Shown here: positions 7,515 through 15,698 of the stretch, one piece after another | Position numbering within the stretch: the first letter of the stretch is position 1 | How the letters are laid out: each line of letters opens with the position of its first letter | Source: Gallionella sp. | GTDB taxonomy: Bacteria > Pseudomonadota > Gammaproteobacteria > Burkholderiales > Gallionellaceae | Reading direction: 5' to 3' | NCBI GenBank assembly: GCA_029850565.1 | Contig: JARCRR010000160.1 | Span: forward strand, 1 to 19,424 | Length of the DNA stretch: 19,424 nucleotides | The notes under the pieces: model-generated | Databases searched by the model: none | Told to the model about the DNA's origin: nothing | Seen by the model: only the letters and a program-made list of their open reading frames with translations | Position numbers and translations under genes: made by a program

Positions 7515-8786
7515 ATGAGTAATCCCACCTTGCAAGCCGTAAAAGGCATGAACGATATTTTGCCGGATGAAGCGCAGTTGTGGCTGTGGTTCGAAGATAC
7601 GGTGCGTGACTGGCTCGAAGGTTACGGTTATCGCAACATTCGTATGCCTTTGGTGGAACCGACTGCGCTGTTCAAACGCGCCATCGGTGAGGTGACCGAC
7701 ATCGTTGAGAAAGAGATGTATAGCTTCGAGGACAGCCTCAACGGTGACCAGCTCACCCTGCGTCCCGAGGGAACGGCCTCCTGCGTGCGTGCGGTGTTGC
7801 AGCACAATCTGCTGTATAACGCGCCGCAGCGCTTGTATTACCAAGGGCAGATGTTCCGTCACGAGCGTCCGCAGAAGGGACGTTATCGCCAGTTCCATCA
7901 GGTCGGCGTAGAGGCATTGGGCTTCGCAGGCCCGGACATCGACGCCGAGCAGATCGTGATGTGCGCGCGCTTGTGGAAGAAGCTCGGTATCCGCGATGTG
8001 GCCTTGCAGATCAATACACTGGGCGATGCCGCCTCGCGTCAACGCCATCGCGAGAAACTCATCGCCTATTTAGAGCAGCACAAAGAGGCGCTTGATGCAG
8101 AGGCTCAGCGTCGTTTGTACAGCAACCCGTTGCGTATACTCGATACCAAGAATCCGGCGATGCAAGAGCTGGTGAGCGCCGCACCGAAGTTGATGGATGA
8201 GCTGGACGAAGACGCGCTGATGCATTTTGAAGCGGTACAGGCGATCTTGCGGCAACATGGTATCGCCTACGAGATCAACACCCGCTTGGTGCGAGGCTTG
8301 GATTACTACAACCGTACCGTGTTTGAGTGGGTCACCACGCGCCTGGGCGCGCAGGGTACGATCTGCGCCGGTGGGCGTTTCGATGGGCTGATCGAACAGA
8401 TTGGAGGCAAGCCTGCACCGGCCTGCGGTTTTGCCATGGGCGTGGAGCGGTTGTTGGCTTTGTTGCAGGAAGATGGGATGCAGAACCCATCCGCTCCTTT
8501 GGATGTGTACGTGGTACATCAGGGTGAGCAAGCGCAACACTTGGCTTGGCAAGTGGCCGAGACGCTACGGGATGAAGGCTTGAAAGTGTTGCTGCATTGC
8601 GGCGGGGGAAGTTTCAAGTCGCAAATGAAGAAGGCGGACGGTAGCGCCGCCTCTTGTGCCATCATCATCGGTGATGACGAGGTACTTGCGAACGCAGTCA
8701 TGTTCAAGCCTCTGCGCAGCGGTGGAGAGCAGCAACGTGTCGGCTTGGATGGATTGCAGCAGAAGATTCGTGAATTGATCAAATAA
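7515..8786 (+). CDS. hisS: Histidine--tRNA ligase
   Basis: A 423-residue class II aminoacyl-tRNA synthetase that charges tRNA-His. Class II motif 2 is at about 115-127 (RHERPQKGRYRQF, running into HQVGVEALG). The histidine-specific signature LVRGLDYYNRTVFEW is at 258-272. Motif 3, ACGFAMGVERLLAL, is at 303-316. The C-terminal anticodon-binding domain spans about 329-423 (LDVYVVHQGE, FKSQMKKADGSAA). The N-terminal LQAVKGMNDILPDE is typical. It begins six bases after ispG. The same gene run also holds hisZ, a catalytically dead paralogue. Length and motifs are normal. Confidence 0.98.
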   Translation: MSNPTLQAVKGMNDILPDEAQLWLWFEDTVRDWLEGYGYRNIRMPLVEPTALFKRAIGEVTDIVEKEMYSFEDSLNGDQLTLRPEGTASCVRAVLQHNLLYNAPQRLYYQGQMFRHERPQKGRYRQFHQVGVEALGFAGPDIDAEQIVMCARLWKKLGIRDVALQINTLGDAASRQRHREKLIAYLEQHKEALDAEAQRRLYSNPLRILDTKNPAMQELVSAAPKLMDELDEDALMHFEAVQAILRQHGIAYEINTRLVRGLDYYNRTVFEWVTTRLGAQGTICAGGRFDGLIEQIGGKPAPACGFAMGVERLLALLQEDGMQNPSAPLDVYVVHQGEQAQHLAWQVAETLRDEGLKVLLHCGGGSFKSQMKKADGSAASCAIIIGDDEVLANAVMFKPLRSGGEQQRVGLDGLQQKIRELIK

Positions 8787-8796
8787 AGGAAAGAAA

Positions 8797-9435
8797 ATGG
8801 CAGAGTTAGATTTGCATGAACAGGAACAGGTCGATGCGCTGAAGGCGTGGTGGAAAGACAACGGTAAGTGGGTGGTCGGTGTGTTGGTGATCGGTTTGCT
8901 GGCTTTTGCCGGGATGCAGTTCTGGAAGAAGCATCAAGCCAGCCAGGCTGACGAGGCTGCCAAGCTCTATGTGGAAGTGATGAAACAGGTGTCGACCAAC
9001 GATGCCAAGCGCATCGGTGATGCAGCGGATGCTTTGGCTAGCAAATATGGCAGCAGTGCCTATGCGCCGCGTGCCCAACTGTTGGCGGCACAAGCCAGCT
9101 TGCAGGCTAAAGATGTGGCTCATGCCAAAGCGCAACTGTTCTGGGTCATTGAACATGCCAAGGAAGTCGCACTGCAAGATGCTGCCCGTTTGAAGCTGGC
9201 AAGTGCGCTGTTGGATGAGAAGAAATATGACGAAGCCCTGAAGCAGTTGGATGCGGCACATCCCGAGTCTTTCACCGGCTTGTATGCAGACCTGAAGGGC
9301 GATGTGTTGAGCGCGATGGGTAAGGTGGTCGAAGCGCGCGCAGCCTATCAGCAGGCGTTGGATAAGACCGATGCCAAGAGCATGTATCGCAACCTGATCC
9401 AGTTGAAACTGGATGGTTTGGGCGCAGCAAAATGA
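8797..9435 (+). CDS. yfgM: YfgM family membrane-anchored TPR protein
   Basis: This 212-residue protein starts at ATG 8797 behind a good ribosome site (AAAGGA at 8785-8790). A short cytoplasmic N-terminus (AELDLHEQEQVDALKAWWKDNGKW) leads into one membrane helix at about 24-42. A periplasmic helical region of tetratricopeptide type follows (about 60-205), including YAPRAQLLAAQASLQAKD and DVLSAMGKVVEARAAYQQAL. In E. coli YfgM associates with the SecYEG translocon and the chaperone PpiD and works in periplasmic folding. Its place between hisS and bamB is conserved. The stop overlaps the bamB start as ATGA, coupling the two envelope genes. Confidence 0.93.
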   Translation: MAELDLHEQEQVDALKAWWKDNGKWVVGVLVIGLLAFAGMQFWKKHQASQADEAAKLYVEVMKQVSTNDAKRIGDAADALASKYGSSAYAPRAQLLAAQASLQAKDVAHAKAQLFWVIEHAKEVALQDAARLKLASALLDEKKYDEALKQLDAAHPESFTGLYADLKGDVLSAMGKVVEARAAYQQALDKTDAKSMYRNLIQLKLDGLGAAK

Positions 9436-10556
9436 GATCAGGTCGTCTTCTAGCGTTCGCCATGACTGTGGTGCTCGCTGCTTGTAGCAGTGACAAGGCT
9501 TCTGTCGAGCCAGCCAAGCTGGTTTCATTCACGCAATCAGCCAAGGTGGAAGTGCGCTGGAAACAAAGTGTGGGCGAGGCTGGATTCAGTGTGCTGACAC
9601 CTGCGGTCACCCGCGAAGGTGTGTTCGCTGCCGATAGCAAATATGTATTCCGTTTCGATCGCAGCAGCGGCAGGCAAGTGTGGCGTATCGAGCCGGGATT
9701 CACCATCTCTGGCGGGGTCGGTGCGGGCGATGGATTGGTGTTGGTGGGGAGCGACAAGGGGGAAGTCGCCGCCTATGAAGACGAAACGGGTAAGTTGCGC
9801 TGGAAGACGAAAGCGTCTAGCGAAGTGCTGAGCGCGCCCAAAATCGCCGATGGTGTCGTGGTGGTGCGTACGGGCAATGGACGTATCGCGGGATTGGATG
9901 CACAGGATGGCAAACGCATCTGGTTGTATGAGCGCTCCACGCCAACGCTGATCGTGCGTAACCATGCGGGGATTGTGATTCGCAACGGTATGGTCTATGC
10001 CGGTTTCGCCGCAGGTAAGGTTGCAGCGATCGGGCTTACCAAGGGCGTGGTCATCTGGGAGTCGGCGGTATCACAACCCAAAGGAAACACAGAATTGGAA
10101 CGAATCAGTGATATCACCAGCCTGCCCGCAGTGGACGACACGCAAGTCTGTGCCGTGGCATTCCAAGGGCGCGTCGCTTGCTTCGATGCAGTGCAGGGCG
10201 GTACTTTGTGGACGCGCGAATTCTCCAGCGACAAAGGCTTGTCTTTGTTTGGTACCAACCTTTACATCACAGATACCGACAGCAACGTGTTGGCAGCGGA
10301 TAAGGCGAGCGGCAGTTCTCTGTGGAAGAACGATCAGTTGTCGTTCCGGGCTGCGACAGCGGCCTTCCCTCTGGATGATTTCCTGTTGGTAGGCGATTAC
10401 GAGGGCTACATCCATGTGCTGAAGCGCGAAGACGGCAGCTTCGTCGCGCGTCAAAAGACCGATGGCAGTCCCATCCTGACACCGCCGGTCACTCTGGGTG
10501 ACGGCGCTTTGATACAAACCAGCGAAGGCGAGCTGTATTCCATCGCCATCCATTAA
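9432..10556 (+). CDS. bamB: Outer membrane protein assembly factor BamB
   Basis: A 374-residue lipoprotein of the BAM complex, which inserts beta-barrel proteins into the outer membrane; BamB binds the POTRA domains of BamA. The signal ends in a lipobox with lipidated Cys18 (TVVLAAC). The rest is an eight-bladed PQQ-type beta propeller: repeated blade patterns with Gly-Lys and a following Trp are visible, such as GKLRWKTKA, GKRIWLYERSTP, KGVVIWESAVSQP and GGTLWTREFS. The start overlaps the yfgM stop. It lies seven bases before der, the same order as in E. coli (hisS-yfgM-bamB-der). No missing blades are apparent from the length. Confidence 0.97.
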   Translation: MRSGRLLAFAMTVVLAACSSDKASVEPAKLVSFTQSAKVEVRWKQSVGEAGFSVLTPAVTREGVFAADSKYVFRFDRSSGRQVWRIEPGFTISGGVGAGDGLVLVGSDKGEVAAYEDETGKLRWKTKASSEVLSAPKIADGVVVVRTGNGRIAGLDAQDGKRIWLYERSTPTLIVRNHAGIVIRNGMVYAGFAAGKVAAIGLTKGVVIWESAVSQPKGNTELERISDITSLPAVDDTQVCAVAFQGRVACFDAVQGGTLWTREFSSDKGLSLFGTNLYITDTDSNVLAADKASGSSLWKNDQLSFRAATAAFPLDDFLLVGDYEGYIHVLKREDGSFVARQKTDGSPILTPPVTLGDGALIQTSEGELYSIAIH

Positions 10557-10563
10557 CTAAATC

Positions 10564-11964
10564 ATGTTACCCACACTCGTACTCGTCGGTCGTCCCAACG
10601 TCGGCAAATCCACTTTGTTCAATCGCCTCACGCGCAGCCGTGATGCATTGGTGGCCGACCAACCCGGATTGACCCGCGATCGCCACTACGGCAAAGGCCG
10701 TGTCGGTGAACGTCCCTATCTGGTGGTCGACACCGGTGGGCTGGAGCCGGTCGCCAAAGAGGGCATCATGTACGAGATGGCGAAGCAGACGCGTCAGGCG
10801 ATCGACGAAGCAGACCTCGTTCTGTTCATCGTGGATGGCCGTGCAGGATTGACTCCGCAAGACCGCATCATCGCTACACAGTTGCGCAAGACAGGACGTC
10901 CGCTGATGTTGTTGGTGAACAAGGCGGAGGGCATGCAGAGCACGCGTGTCACCGCCGAGTTCCACGAACTTGCCTTGGGTGTCCCTATCCCCATCTCTTC
11001 CGCACATGGCGATAACGTCACCGAGATGATCGGCCTTGCGCTGGATGAATTGCCAGCTTTCGAAGAAGAGACCGAAGAAAAATCGAATCATCCGAAGCTG
11101 GCCATCGTCGGTCGTCCCAACGTAGGCAAATCCACTCTGGTCAATGCCATCCTTGGCGAAGAGCGCGTCATCGCCTTCGATCAACCGGGCACGACGCGCG
11201 ATTCCATCTACATCGATTTCGAGCGTGGCGGCAAGCAATACACCATCATCGATACCGCCGGTGTACGTCGGCGCGGCAAGATCGACGAAGCCATAGAGAA
11301 GTTCTCGGTGGTGAAGACTCTGCAAGCTATCGAAGACGCGAATGTGGTCGTACTGGTGGTTGATGCGCGCGATCAGATCACCGAGCAGGATGCACACCTT
11401 GCTGACTTCGTATTGCAAACTGGTCGTGCGTTGGTGCTGGCGGTGAATAAATGGGATGGTCTGGACGAATACAAACGCGATACGGCCAAGCGCGACATCG
11501 AGCGCAAGCTGCATTTCTTGAGTTTCGCCAAACGCCACTTCATCTCTGCATTGAATGGAACCGGGGTGGATGCATTGCTGAAGTCGGTGAATCAAGCCTA
11601 TGCAGCGGCGATGGCGAAGTTACCAACACCCCAACTCACGCGCGTGTTGTTGGCTGCTGTCGAGAAGCAACAACCTCCGCGCGGCAGTATCTTCCGTCCC
11701 AAGATGCGTTATGCCCATCAAGGCGGAAGCAATCCACCGCTCATCGTGGTTCACGGCAGTGCTTTGGATAAAGTGCCGGAGACCTACCGTCGTTATCTGG
11801 AAGCATGTTTCTGCGATGCATTCAAACTGGAAGGCACACCGTTGCGCATCGAATTCAAATCAGGCAAGAATCCCTTTGCGGATAAGGCTCCACGCCCATT
11901 GACGGAGAGTGAAGAGCGAGCAGCTCATCGTGCCCGCATCCGGGGACGTCGCATGTATGGCTAA
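10564..11964 (+). CDS. der: Ribosome biogenesis GTPase Der (EngA)
   Basis: This 466-residue protein has the tandem GTPase arrangement unique to Der. The first domain has its P-loop GRPNVGKS at 9-16, DTGG at 56-59 and NKAE at 119-122. The second has an identical P-loop at 183-190, DTAG at 230-233 and NKWD at 295-298. A KH-like RNA-contacting domain fills the C-terminal part (about 355-466), followed by a basic tail (HRARIRGRRMYG). It acts in maturation of the 50S subunit. It follows bamB by seven bases without an obvious ribosome site, suggesting dependence on upstream translation. All motifs are intact. Confidence 0.98.
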   Translation: MLPTLVLVGRPNVGKSTLFNRLTRSRDALVADQPGLTRDRHYGKGRVGERPYLVVDTGGLEPVAKEGIMYEMAKQTRQAIDEADLVLFIVDGRAGLTPQDRIIATQLRKTGRPLMLLVNKAEGMQSTRVTAEFHELALGVPIPISSAHGDNVTEMIGLALDELPAFEEETEEKSNHPKLAIVGRPNVGKSTLVNAILGEERVIAFDQPGTTRDSIYIDFERGGKQYTIIDTAGVRRRGKIDEAIEKFSVVKTLQAIEDANVVVLVVDARDQITEQDAHLADFVLQTGRALVLAVNKWDGLDEYKRDTAKRDIERKLHFLSFAKRHFISALNGTGVDALLKSVNQAYAAAMAKLPTPQLTRVLLAAVEKQQPPRGSIFRPKMRYAHQGGSNPPLIVVHGSALDKVPETYRRYLEACFCDAFKLEGTPLRIEFKSGKNPFADKAPRPLTESEERAAHRARIRGRRMYG

Positions 11965-12037
11965 ATGCCATCGGCTTCCTAAATTCTTGTTTTTCCATTA
12001 CAGTGACACCGTCTTAACCACAATAAGAGTCGACAAC

Positions 12038-12268
12038 ATGAGTACAAAAGGGCAACAACTACAAGACCCGTTCCTGAATGCATTGCGCAAGGAACATGTG
12101 CAGGTCGCTATCTACCTCGTCAACGGTATCAAGTTGCAAGGCCAGGTCGAATCTTTCGATCAGTATGTGGTGCTATTGAAGAACACCGTCACCCAGATGG
12201 TCTATAAACACGCCATCTCCACCATCGTTCCCGCGCGCGCCGTTACTATCCCTTTTGACGCTGAGTGA
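12038..12268 (+). CDS. hfq: RNA chaperone Hfq
   Basis: A 76-residue Sm-like protein that forms a hexameric ring and pairs small RNAs with mRNAs, controlling translation and RNA decay. Sm1 is represented by QDPFLNALRKEHVQVAIYLVNGIKLQGQVESFDQYVVLL and Sm2 by VYKHAISTIVPAR, with the KHA/S core that binds uridines. The frame is open 129 bases further upstream into der, but the conserved start MSTKGQQLQDPFLN is at 12038, with a weak AAGAG site before it. The C-terminal tail is short, as in many betaproteobacteria. The 73-bp gap after der is the longest within the first two thirds of the run. I see no convincing promoter in it, though one would be expected. The stop overlaps the hflX start. Confidence 0.98.
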   Translation: MSTKGQQLQDPFLNALRKEHVQVAIYLVNGIKLQGQVESFDQYVVLLKNTVTQMVYKHAISTIVPARAVTIPFDAE

Positions 12269-13410
12269 TGTCTGAATCAACCACCGTCGCCAATACGGCG
12301 GTATTGGTCAGTCTCGACTTTGGCGCACCCGATTACGCAGAAAGCCTGGAAGAATTACGCCTACTGGCAGAAAGTGCCGGTGTGCGGACTCTCGCACTGA
12401 TCGAAGGGAAGCGTCAGCGTCCCGATCCGGCGACGTTCGCGGGCAGTGGTAAGGTCGATGAGATCGCCGCGCTGGTCGAGGAATTGGAAGCTCCCCTCGT
12501 CATCTTCAATCATGACCTTTCTCCTGCGCAGATGCGCAATCTGACTACCAAGATACAGACCCGAGTCATCGATCGCACCATGTTGATCCTGGATATCTTC
12601 GCCTTGCGCGCGCAAAGCCACGAGGGCAAGGTACAAGTCGAGCTGGCGCAGCTCAAATATCTGTCTACCCGTTTGGTAGGCATGAATATGGACATGGGGC
12701 AGCAGAAGTTCGCGGTCGGTGCGCGCGGTCCCGGCGAGACTCAGTTGGAGCTGGATAGGCGCAAGCTGGATAGGCGTGTGCATCTGCTCAATGAACGTTT
12801 GAAGCAGCTCAAGCGCCATAGAGAGTTGCAGCGAAAGGCGCGTAACCGCTCCGAAGTGATGTCTGTCTCCATCGTGGGTTACACCAACGCCGGAAAGTCG
12901 ACGTTGTTCAATCGGCTGACCAATGCGAACGTCTATGCTGCTAATCAGTTGTTCGCCACGCTGGATACCACGGCGCGCAAGATATTCCTTGAGGGTGACA
13001 GCCCTAGGCAAGTCATTTTGTCTGATACGGTAGGCTTCATCCGGCATCTTCCTCATGGGTTGGTGGCGGCTTTTCGCAGTACGCTCGAAGAAACGGCGCA
13101 GGCCGATCTGTTGCTCCATGTCGTTGATGTGAACAGTCCCGAGCGGCACGACCAAGTGGCGGAAGTCAATAAAGTCTTGGCCGAGATCGGCGCGCAGAAG
13201 ATTCCGCAGATCGTGGTCTATAACAAGATTGACCTGCAAGCCTTGCCGTCAGGCGTTAAGCGTGATGAATATGGTAATATCACGGCCGTTAATTTAAGCG
13301 CAAAAACTGGCGATGGATTGTCTGATCTGCGTGCTGCGCTGATAGAGGTCAGGGATAGGCCAAGCGTGGTAGAACAGGCCGTAGAGTGGCATCCCCTTAA
13401 CGATCATTAG
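12268..13410 (+). CDS. hflX: Ribosome-associated GTPase HflX
   Basis: A 380-residue GTPase that binds the 50S subunit and can split stalled ribosomes, notably after heat stress in E. coli. The N-terminal HflX domain has the glycine-rich GARGPGETQLELDRR at 151-165. The G domain follows: P-loop GYTNAGKS at 204-211, DTVGFIRHLP at 253-262 and NKID at 319-322. ATG 12268 overlaps the hfq stop (TGATG); a GTG three bases earlier is possible but less likely. The hfq-hflX-hflK-hflC order matches the classical E. coli operon. The C-terminal tail is short. Confidence 0.97.
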   Translation: MSESTTVANTAVLVSLDFGAPDYAESLEELRLLAESAGVRTLALIEGKRQRPDPATFAGSGKVDEIAALVEELEAPLVIFNHDLSPAQMRNLTTKIQTRVIDRTMLILDIFALRAQSHEGKVQVELAQLKYLSTRLVGMNMDMGQQKFAVGARGPGETQLELDRRKLDRRVHLLNERLKQLKRHRELQRKARNRSEVMSVSIVGYTNAGKSTLFNRLTNANVYAANQLFATLDTTARKIFLEGDSPRQVILSDTVGFIRHLPHGLVAAFRSTLEETAQADLLLHVVDVNSPERHDQVAEVNKVLAEIGAQKIPQIVVYNKIDLQALPSGVKRDEYGNITAVNLSAKTGDGLSDLRAALIEVRDRPSVVEQAVEWHPLNDH

Positions 13411-13426
13411 CAACAAAGGTGTAACT

Positions 13427-14623
13427 ATGGGATTGAATGACCCGCAATGGGGCAATAAGAATGGTGGCGGCCCTCCTGATCTGGAAGAGGTGATGCGCAA
13501 CCTCAATAAAAAGATCCAGTCTCTTTTCGGCGGTTCCGGAGGCGGCGCTCCCAATAAGTCCGGTGGAGGTGCAAGTGGAGGCTTTGGCGGCAGTATCGGT
13601 CTAATCTTCATTATCGTCGGGCTGATCTGGATCGGTAGTGGTTTCTACATTGTGGACGCCAGCCAACGCGGTGTCGTGCTACGTTTTGGTAAACAAGTGG
13701 AAGTGACTGAAGCCGGTCCTCGATGGCATCTGCCGTACCCGGTAGAGACGGTGGAAGTGGTCAACCTCAGTCAGGTGCGCACGGTCGAAGTGGGTTATCG
13801 CGAGAACGTGAAGAACAAGATGTTGAAAGAGTCTCTCATGTTGACGGATGACGAGAACATCATCGACATCCAGTTCGCAGTCCAATATTTCCTGAAAGAC
13901 CCCGGCGAATATCTGTTCAACAACCGCGCAACGGATGAGAACGTGCGTCAGTCGGCCGAGACTGCCATCCGTGAGGTCGTCGGCAGAAGCAAGATGGACT
14001 TTGTGCTGTATGAAGGACGCGAACAAGTTGCCGCATCGACCACTAAGTTGATGCAAGACATCTTGGATAAGTACAAGTCGGGTATCGTCATCAGCAAGAT
14101 CACCATGCAGAACGCGCAACCACCTGAGCAGGTGCAAGCAGCGTTCGATGATGCGGTCAAAGCGGGGCAAGACCGCGAACGTCAGAAGAACGAAGGCCAA
14201 GCCTATGCTAACGACGTGGTGCCGAAAGCCAAGGGGGCGGCGGCACGTCTGATGCAGGAGGCGGATGGTTACAAGCAGAGCGTGATCGCGAACGCGGAAG
14301 GTGATGCCAGCCGCTTCAAGCAGATCCTAGTCGAGTATGAAAAGGCGCCTAGCGTGACACGTGAACGTATGTACATCGACATGATGCAACAGATACTCAC
14401 CAGCAGCAGCAAGGTGTTGATCGATCAGAAAACAGGTAACGGTAGCTTGTTGTATCTGCCCTTGGATAAGTTGATCCAAAGTACCAATCCGACGGCATCA
14501 CCTGAAGCGGTACAAGCCGCTCAAGTGGCGAAGGTGGCGGAACAGGCCGCTACACCCGTGAGTGAGTTCGCGCCACCGCGCGTACGTGATTCCTCGTTAA
14601 GTCGTGATCGGGAGGCTCGCTGA
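13427..14623 (+). CDS. hflK: FtsH protease regulator HflK (band 7/SPFH)
   Basis: This 398-residue protein works with HflC as the membrane complex that surrounds and restrains the FtsH protease. The N-terminus is Gly/Pro/Asn-rich (residues 9-55, with GGSGGGAPNKSGGGASGG). One membrane helix follows at about 56-75. The SPFH/band 7 domain begins with VDASQRGVVLRFGKQVEV, and a long helical region from about 235 to 300 (QDRERQKNEGQAYANDVVPK) leads to a flexible tail. A good ribosome site (AAAGGTG at 13415-13421) precedes the start. The stop overlaps the hflC start (TGATG), so the two partners are made in coupled fashion. Confidence 0.97.
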   Translation: MGLNDPQWGNKNGGGPPDLEEVMRNLNKKIQSLFGGSGGGAPNKSGGGASGGFGGSIGLIFIIVGLIWIGSGFYIVDASQRGVVLRFGKQVEVTEAGPRWHLPYPVETVEVVNLSQVRTVEVGYRENVKNKMLKESLMLTDDENIIDIQFAVQYFLKDPGEYLFNNRATDENVRQSAETAIREVVGRSKMDFVLYEGREQVAASTTKLMQDILDKYKSGIVISKITMQNAQPPEQVQAAFDDAVKAGQDRERQKNEGQAYANDVVPKAKGAAARLMQEADGYKQSVIANAEGDASRFKQILVEYEKAPSVTRERMYIDMMQQILTSSSKVLIDQKTGNGSLLYLPLDKLIQSTNPTASPEAVQAAQVAKVAEQAATPVSEFAPPRVRDSSLSRDREAR

Positions 14624-15504
14624 TGAACCAGAAGATGAAAAATATATTGGTGGGCGCAATCGTTCTGTTGATCTTGGTGGGCATGAGCGCATTCGTGGTA
14701 GATCAACGCCAGACGGCCATCGTGTTCCAATTGGGTGAGGTGATGCGTGTCGAAACGACGCCAGGTCTGAAGTTCAAAGTGCCATTGGTGCAGAACGTGC
14801 GCTATTTCGATTCGCGTATCCTTACATTCGATGCCGCCGAACCTGAGCGTTTCATCACTGCCGAAAAGAAGAACGTTTTGGTGGACTCATTCGTCAAATG
14901 GCGAATCTTCGATGTGAAGCAGTATTACATCAGTGTGGGCGGTGATGAGGCACGTGCGCAGACCCGTTTGATGCAGACGGTCAATTCGGCGATGCGCGAA
15001 GAGTTCGGCAAGCTCACCATCCACGATGTGGTATCTGGCAAGCGCGACGAACTGATGCGTGTCGTGCAGGAGAAGACCGATGGTGACGCACGCAAGATCG
15101 GTGTCGAGGTGTTGGATGTGCGCTTGAAACGCGTGGACTTTCCTGTGGAGATCAGCGACTCGGTGTATCGACGCATGGAAGCAGAGCGTAAGCGTGTAGC
15201 GAACGAGCTGCGCGCCACGGGTAATGCGGAAAGCGAAAAGATACGCGCCGATGCAGATCGTCAGCGTCAGGTGATCTTGGCGCAAGCCTATCGCGATGCA
15301 CAGAAGATCAAGGGCGAAGGCGATGCCAAGGCATCTTCACTGTATGCCGGTGCATTCGGCCGCAACTCGGAGTTCTATGCCTTCTATCGCAGTCTGGATG
15401 CATACAAGCAGACCTTTAAGAACAAGAGTGACGTGATGGTGCTCGATCCGAGTTCTTCCTTCTTCAAGTATCTGAAGAGCTCCAACAAGGGCGGCGGAAA
15501 ATAG
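14623..15504 (+). CDS. hflC: FtsH protease regulator HflC (band 7/SPFH)
   Basis: A 293-residue partner of HflK. An N-terminal membrane helix at about 7-25 is followed by the band 7 domain (VVDQRQTAIVFQLGEVMRVETTPGLKFKVP). Then comes the conserved stretch with DVRLKRVDFP and the charged helix RMEAERKRVANELRATGNAE around 185-205. The C-terminus, with SLDAYKQTFKNKSDVMVLDPSSSFFKYL, is the usual end of the family. Together with HflK it modulates turnover of membrane proteins by FtsH. It starts on the last base of the hflK stop codon. Confidence 0.97.
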   Translation: MNQKMKNILVGAIVLLILVGMSAFVVDQRQTAIVFQLGEVMRVETTPGLKFKVPLVQNVRYFDSRILTFDAAEPERFITAEKKNVLVDSFVKWRIFDVKQYYISVGGDEARAQTRLMQTVNSAMREEFGKLTIHDVVSGKRDELMRVVQEKTDGDARKIGVEVLDVRLKRVDFPVEISDSVYRRMEAERKRVANELRATGNAESEKIRADADRQRQVILAQAYRDAQKIKGEGDAKASSLYAGAFGRNSEFYAFYRSLDAYKQTFKNKSDVMVLDPSSSFFKYLKSSNKGGGK

Positions 15505-15512
15505 TCTGAGTG

Positions 15513-15698
15513 ATGGGTGATTATTGGCTGGTCGCCTTTGGATTGATGTTGGTGCTGGAAGGGATCATGCCATTCCTGTTCCCTGCTGAGTGGCGAGAGA
15601 CATTGCGCAAAGTCGCTCAGTTCCAAGACGGACAAGTGCGTTTTCTTGGACTCACTTTGATGTTGAGTGGGTTGTTACTGATTTACTGGATCAAATGA
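15513..15698 (+). CDS. yjeT: Small inner-membrane protein, DUF2065 (YjeT-like)
   Basis: A 61-residue protein with two predicted membrane helices (about residues 3-22 and 42-60) joined by a short basic loop (PAEWRETLRKVAQFQDGQVRFLG). It fits the DUF2065 family, of which E. coli YjeT lies in the same place between hflC and purA. The function is unknown; position suggests a link with HflKC or the membrane, which is inference. The start could be GTG 15510 or ATG 15513. ATG is chosen because it gives MGDYWLVAFGLMLVLEG. The stop overlaps the hisZ start (ATGA). Confidence 0.88.
   Translation: MGDYWLVAFGLMLVLEGIMPFLFPAEWRETLRKVAQFQDGQVRFLGLTLMLSGLLLIYWIK

Noticed and set aside
6153..8048. Long minus-strand open frames opposite ispG and hisS (303 and 312 codons)
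   Set aside because: They lie entirely over well-identified + strand genes, have low-complexity His/Arg/Gln-rich translations and no family motif. They are codon-usage shadows.
11957..11971. Small ATGGC/GCCAT hairpin at the end of der as an internal terminator before hfq
   Set aside because: The stem is five pairs with weak stability and no adjacent T-run; the T-rich stretch lies about 16 bases further on.
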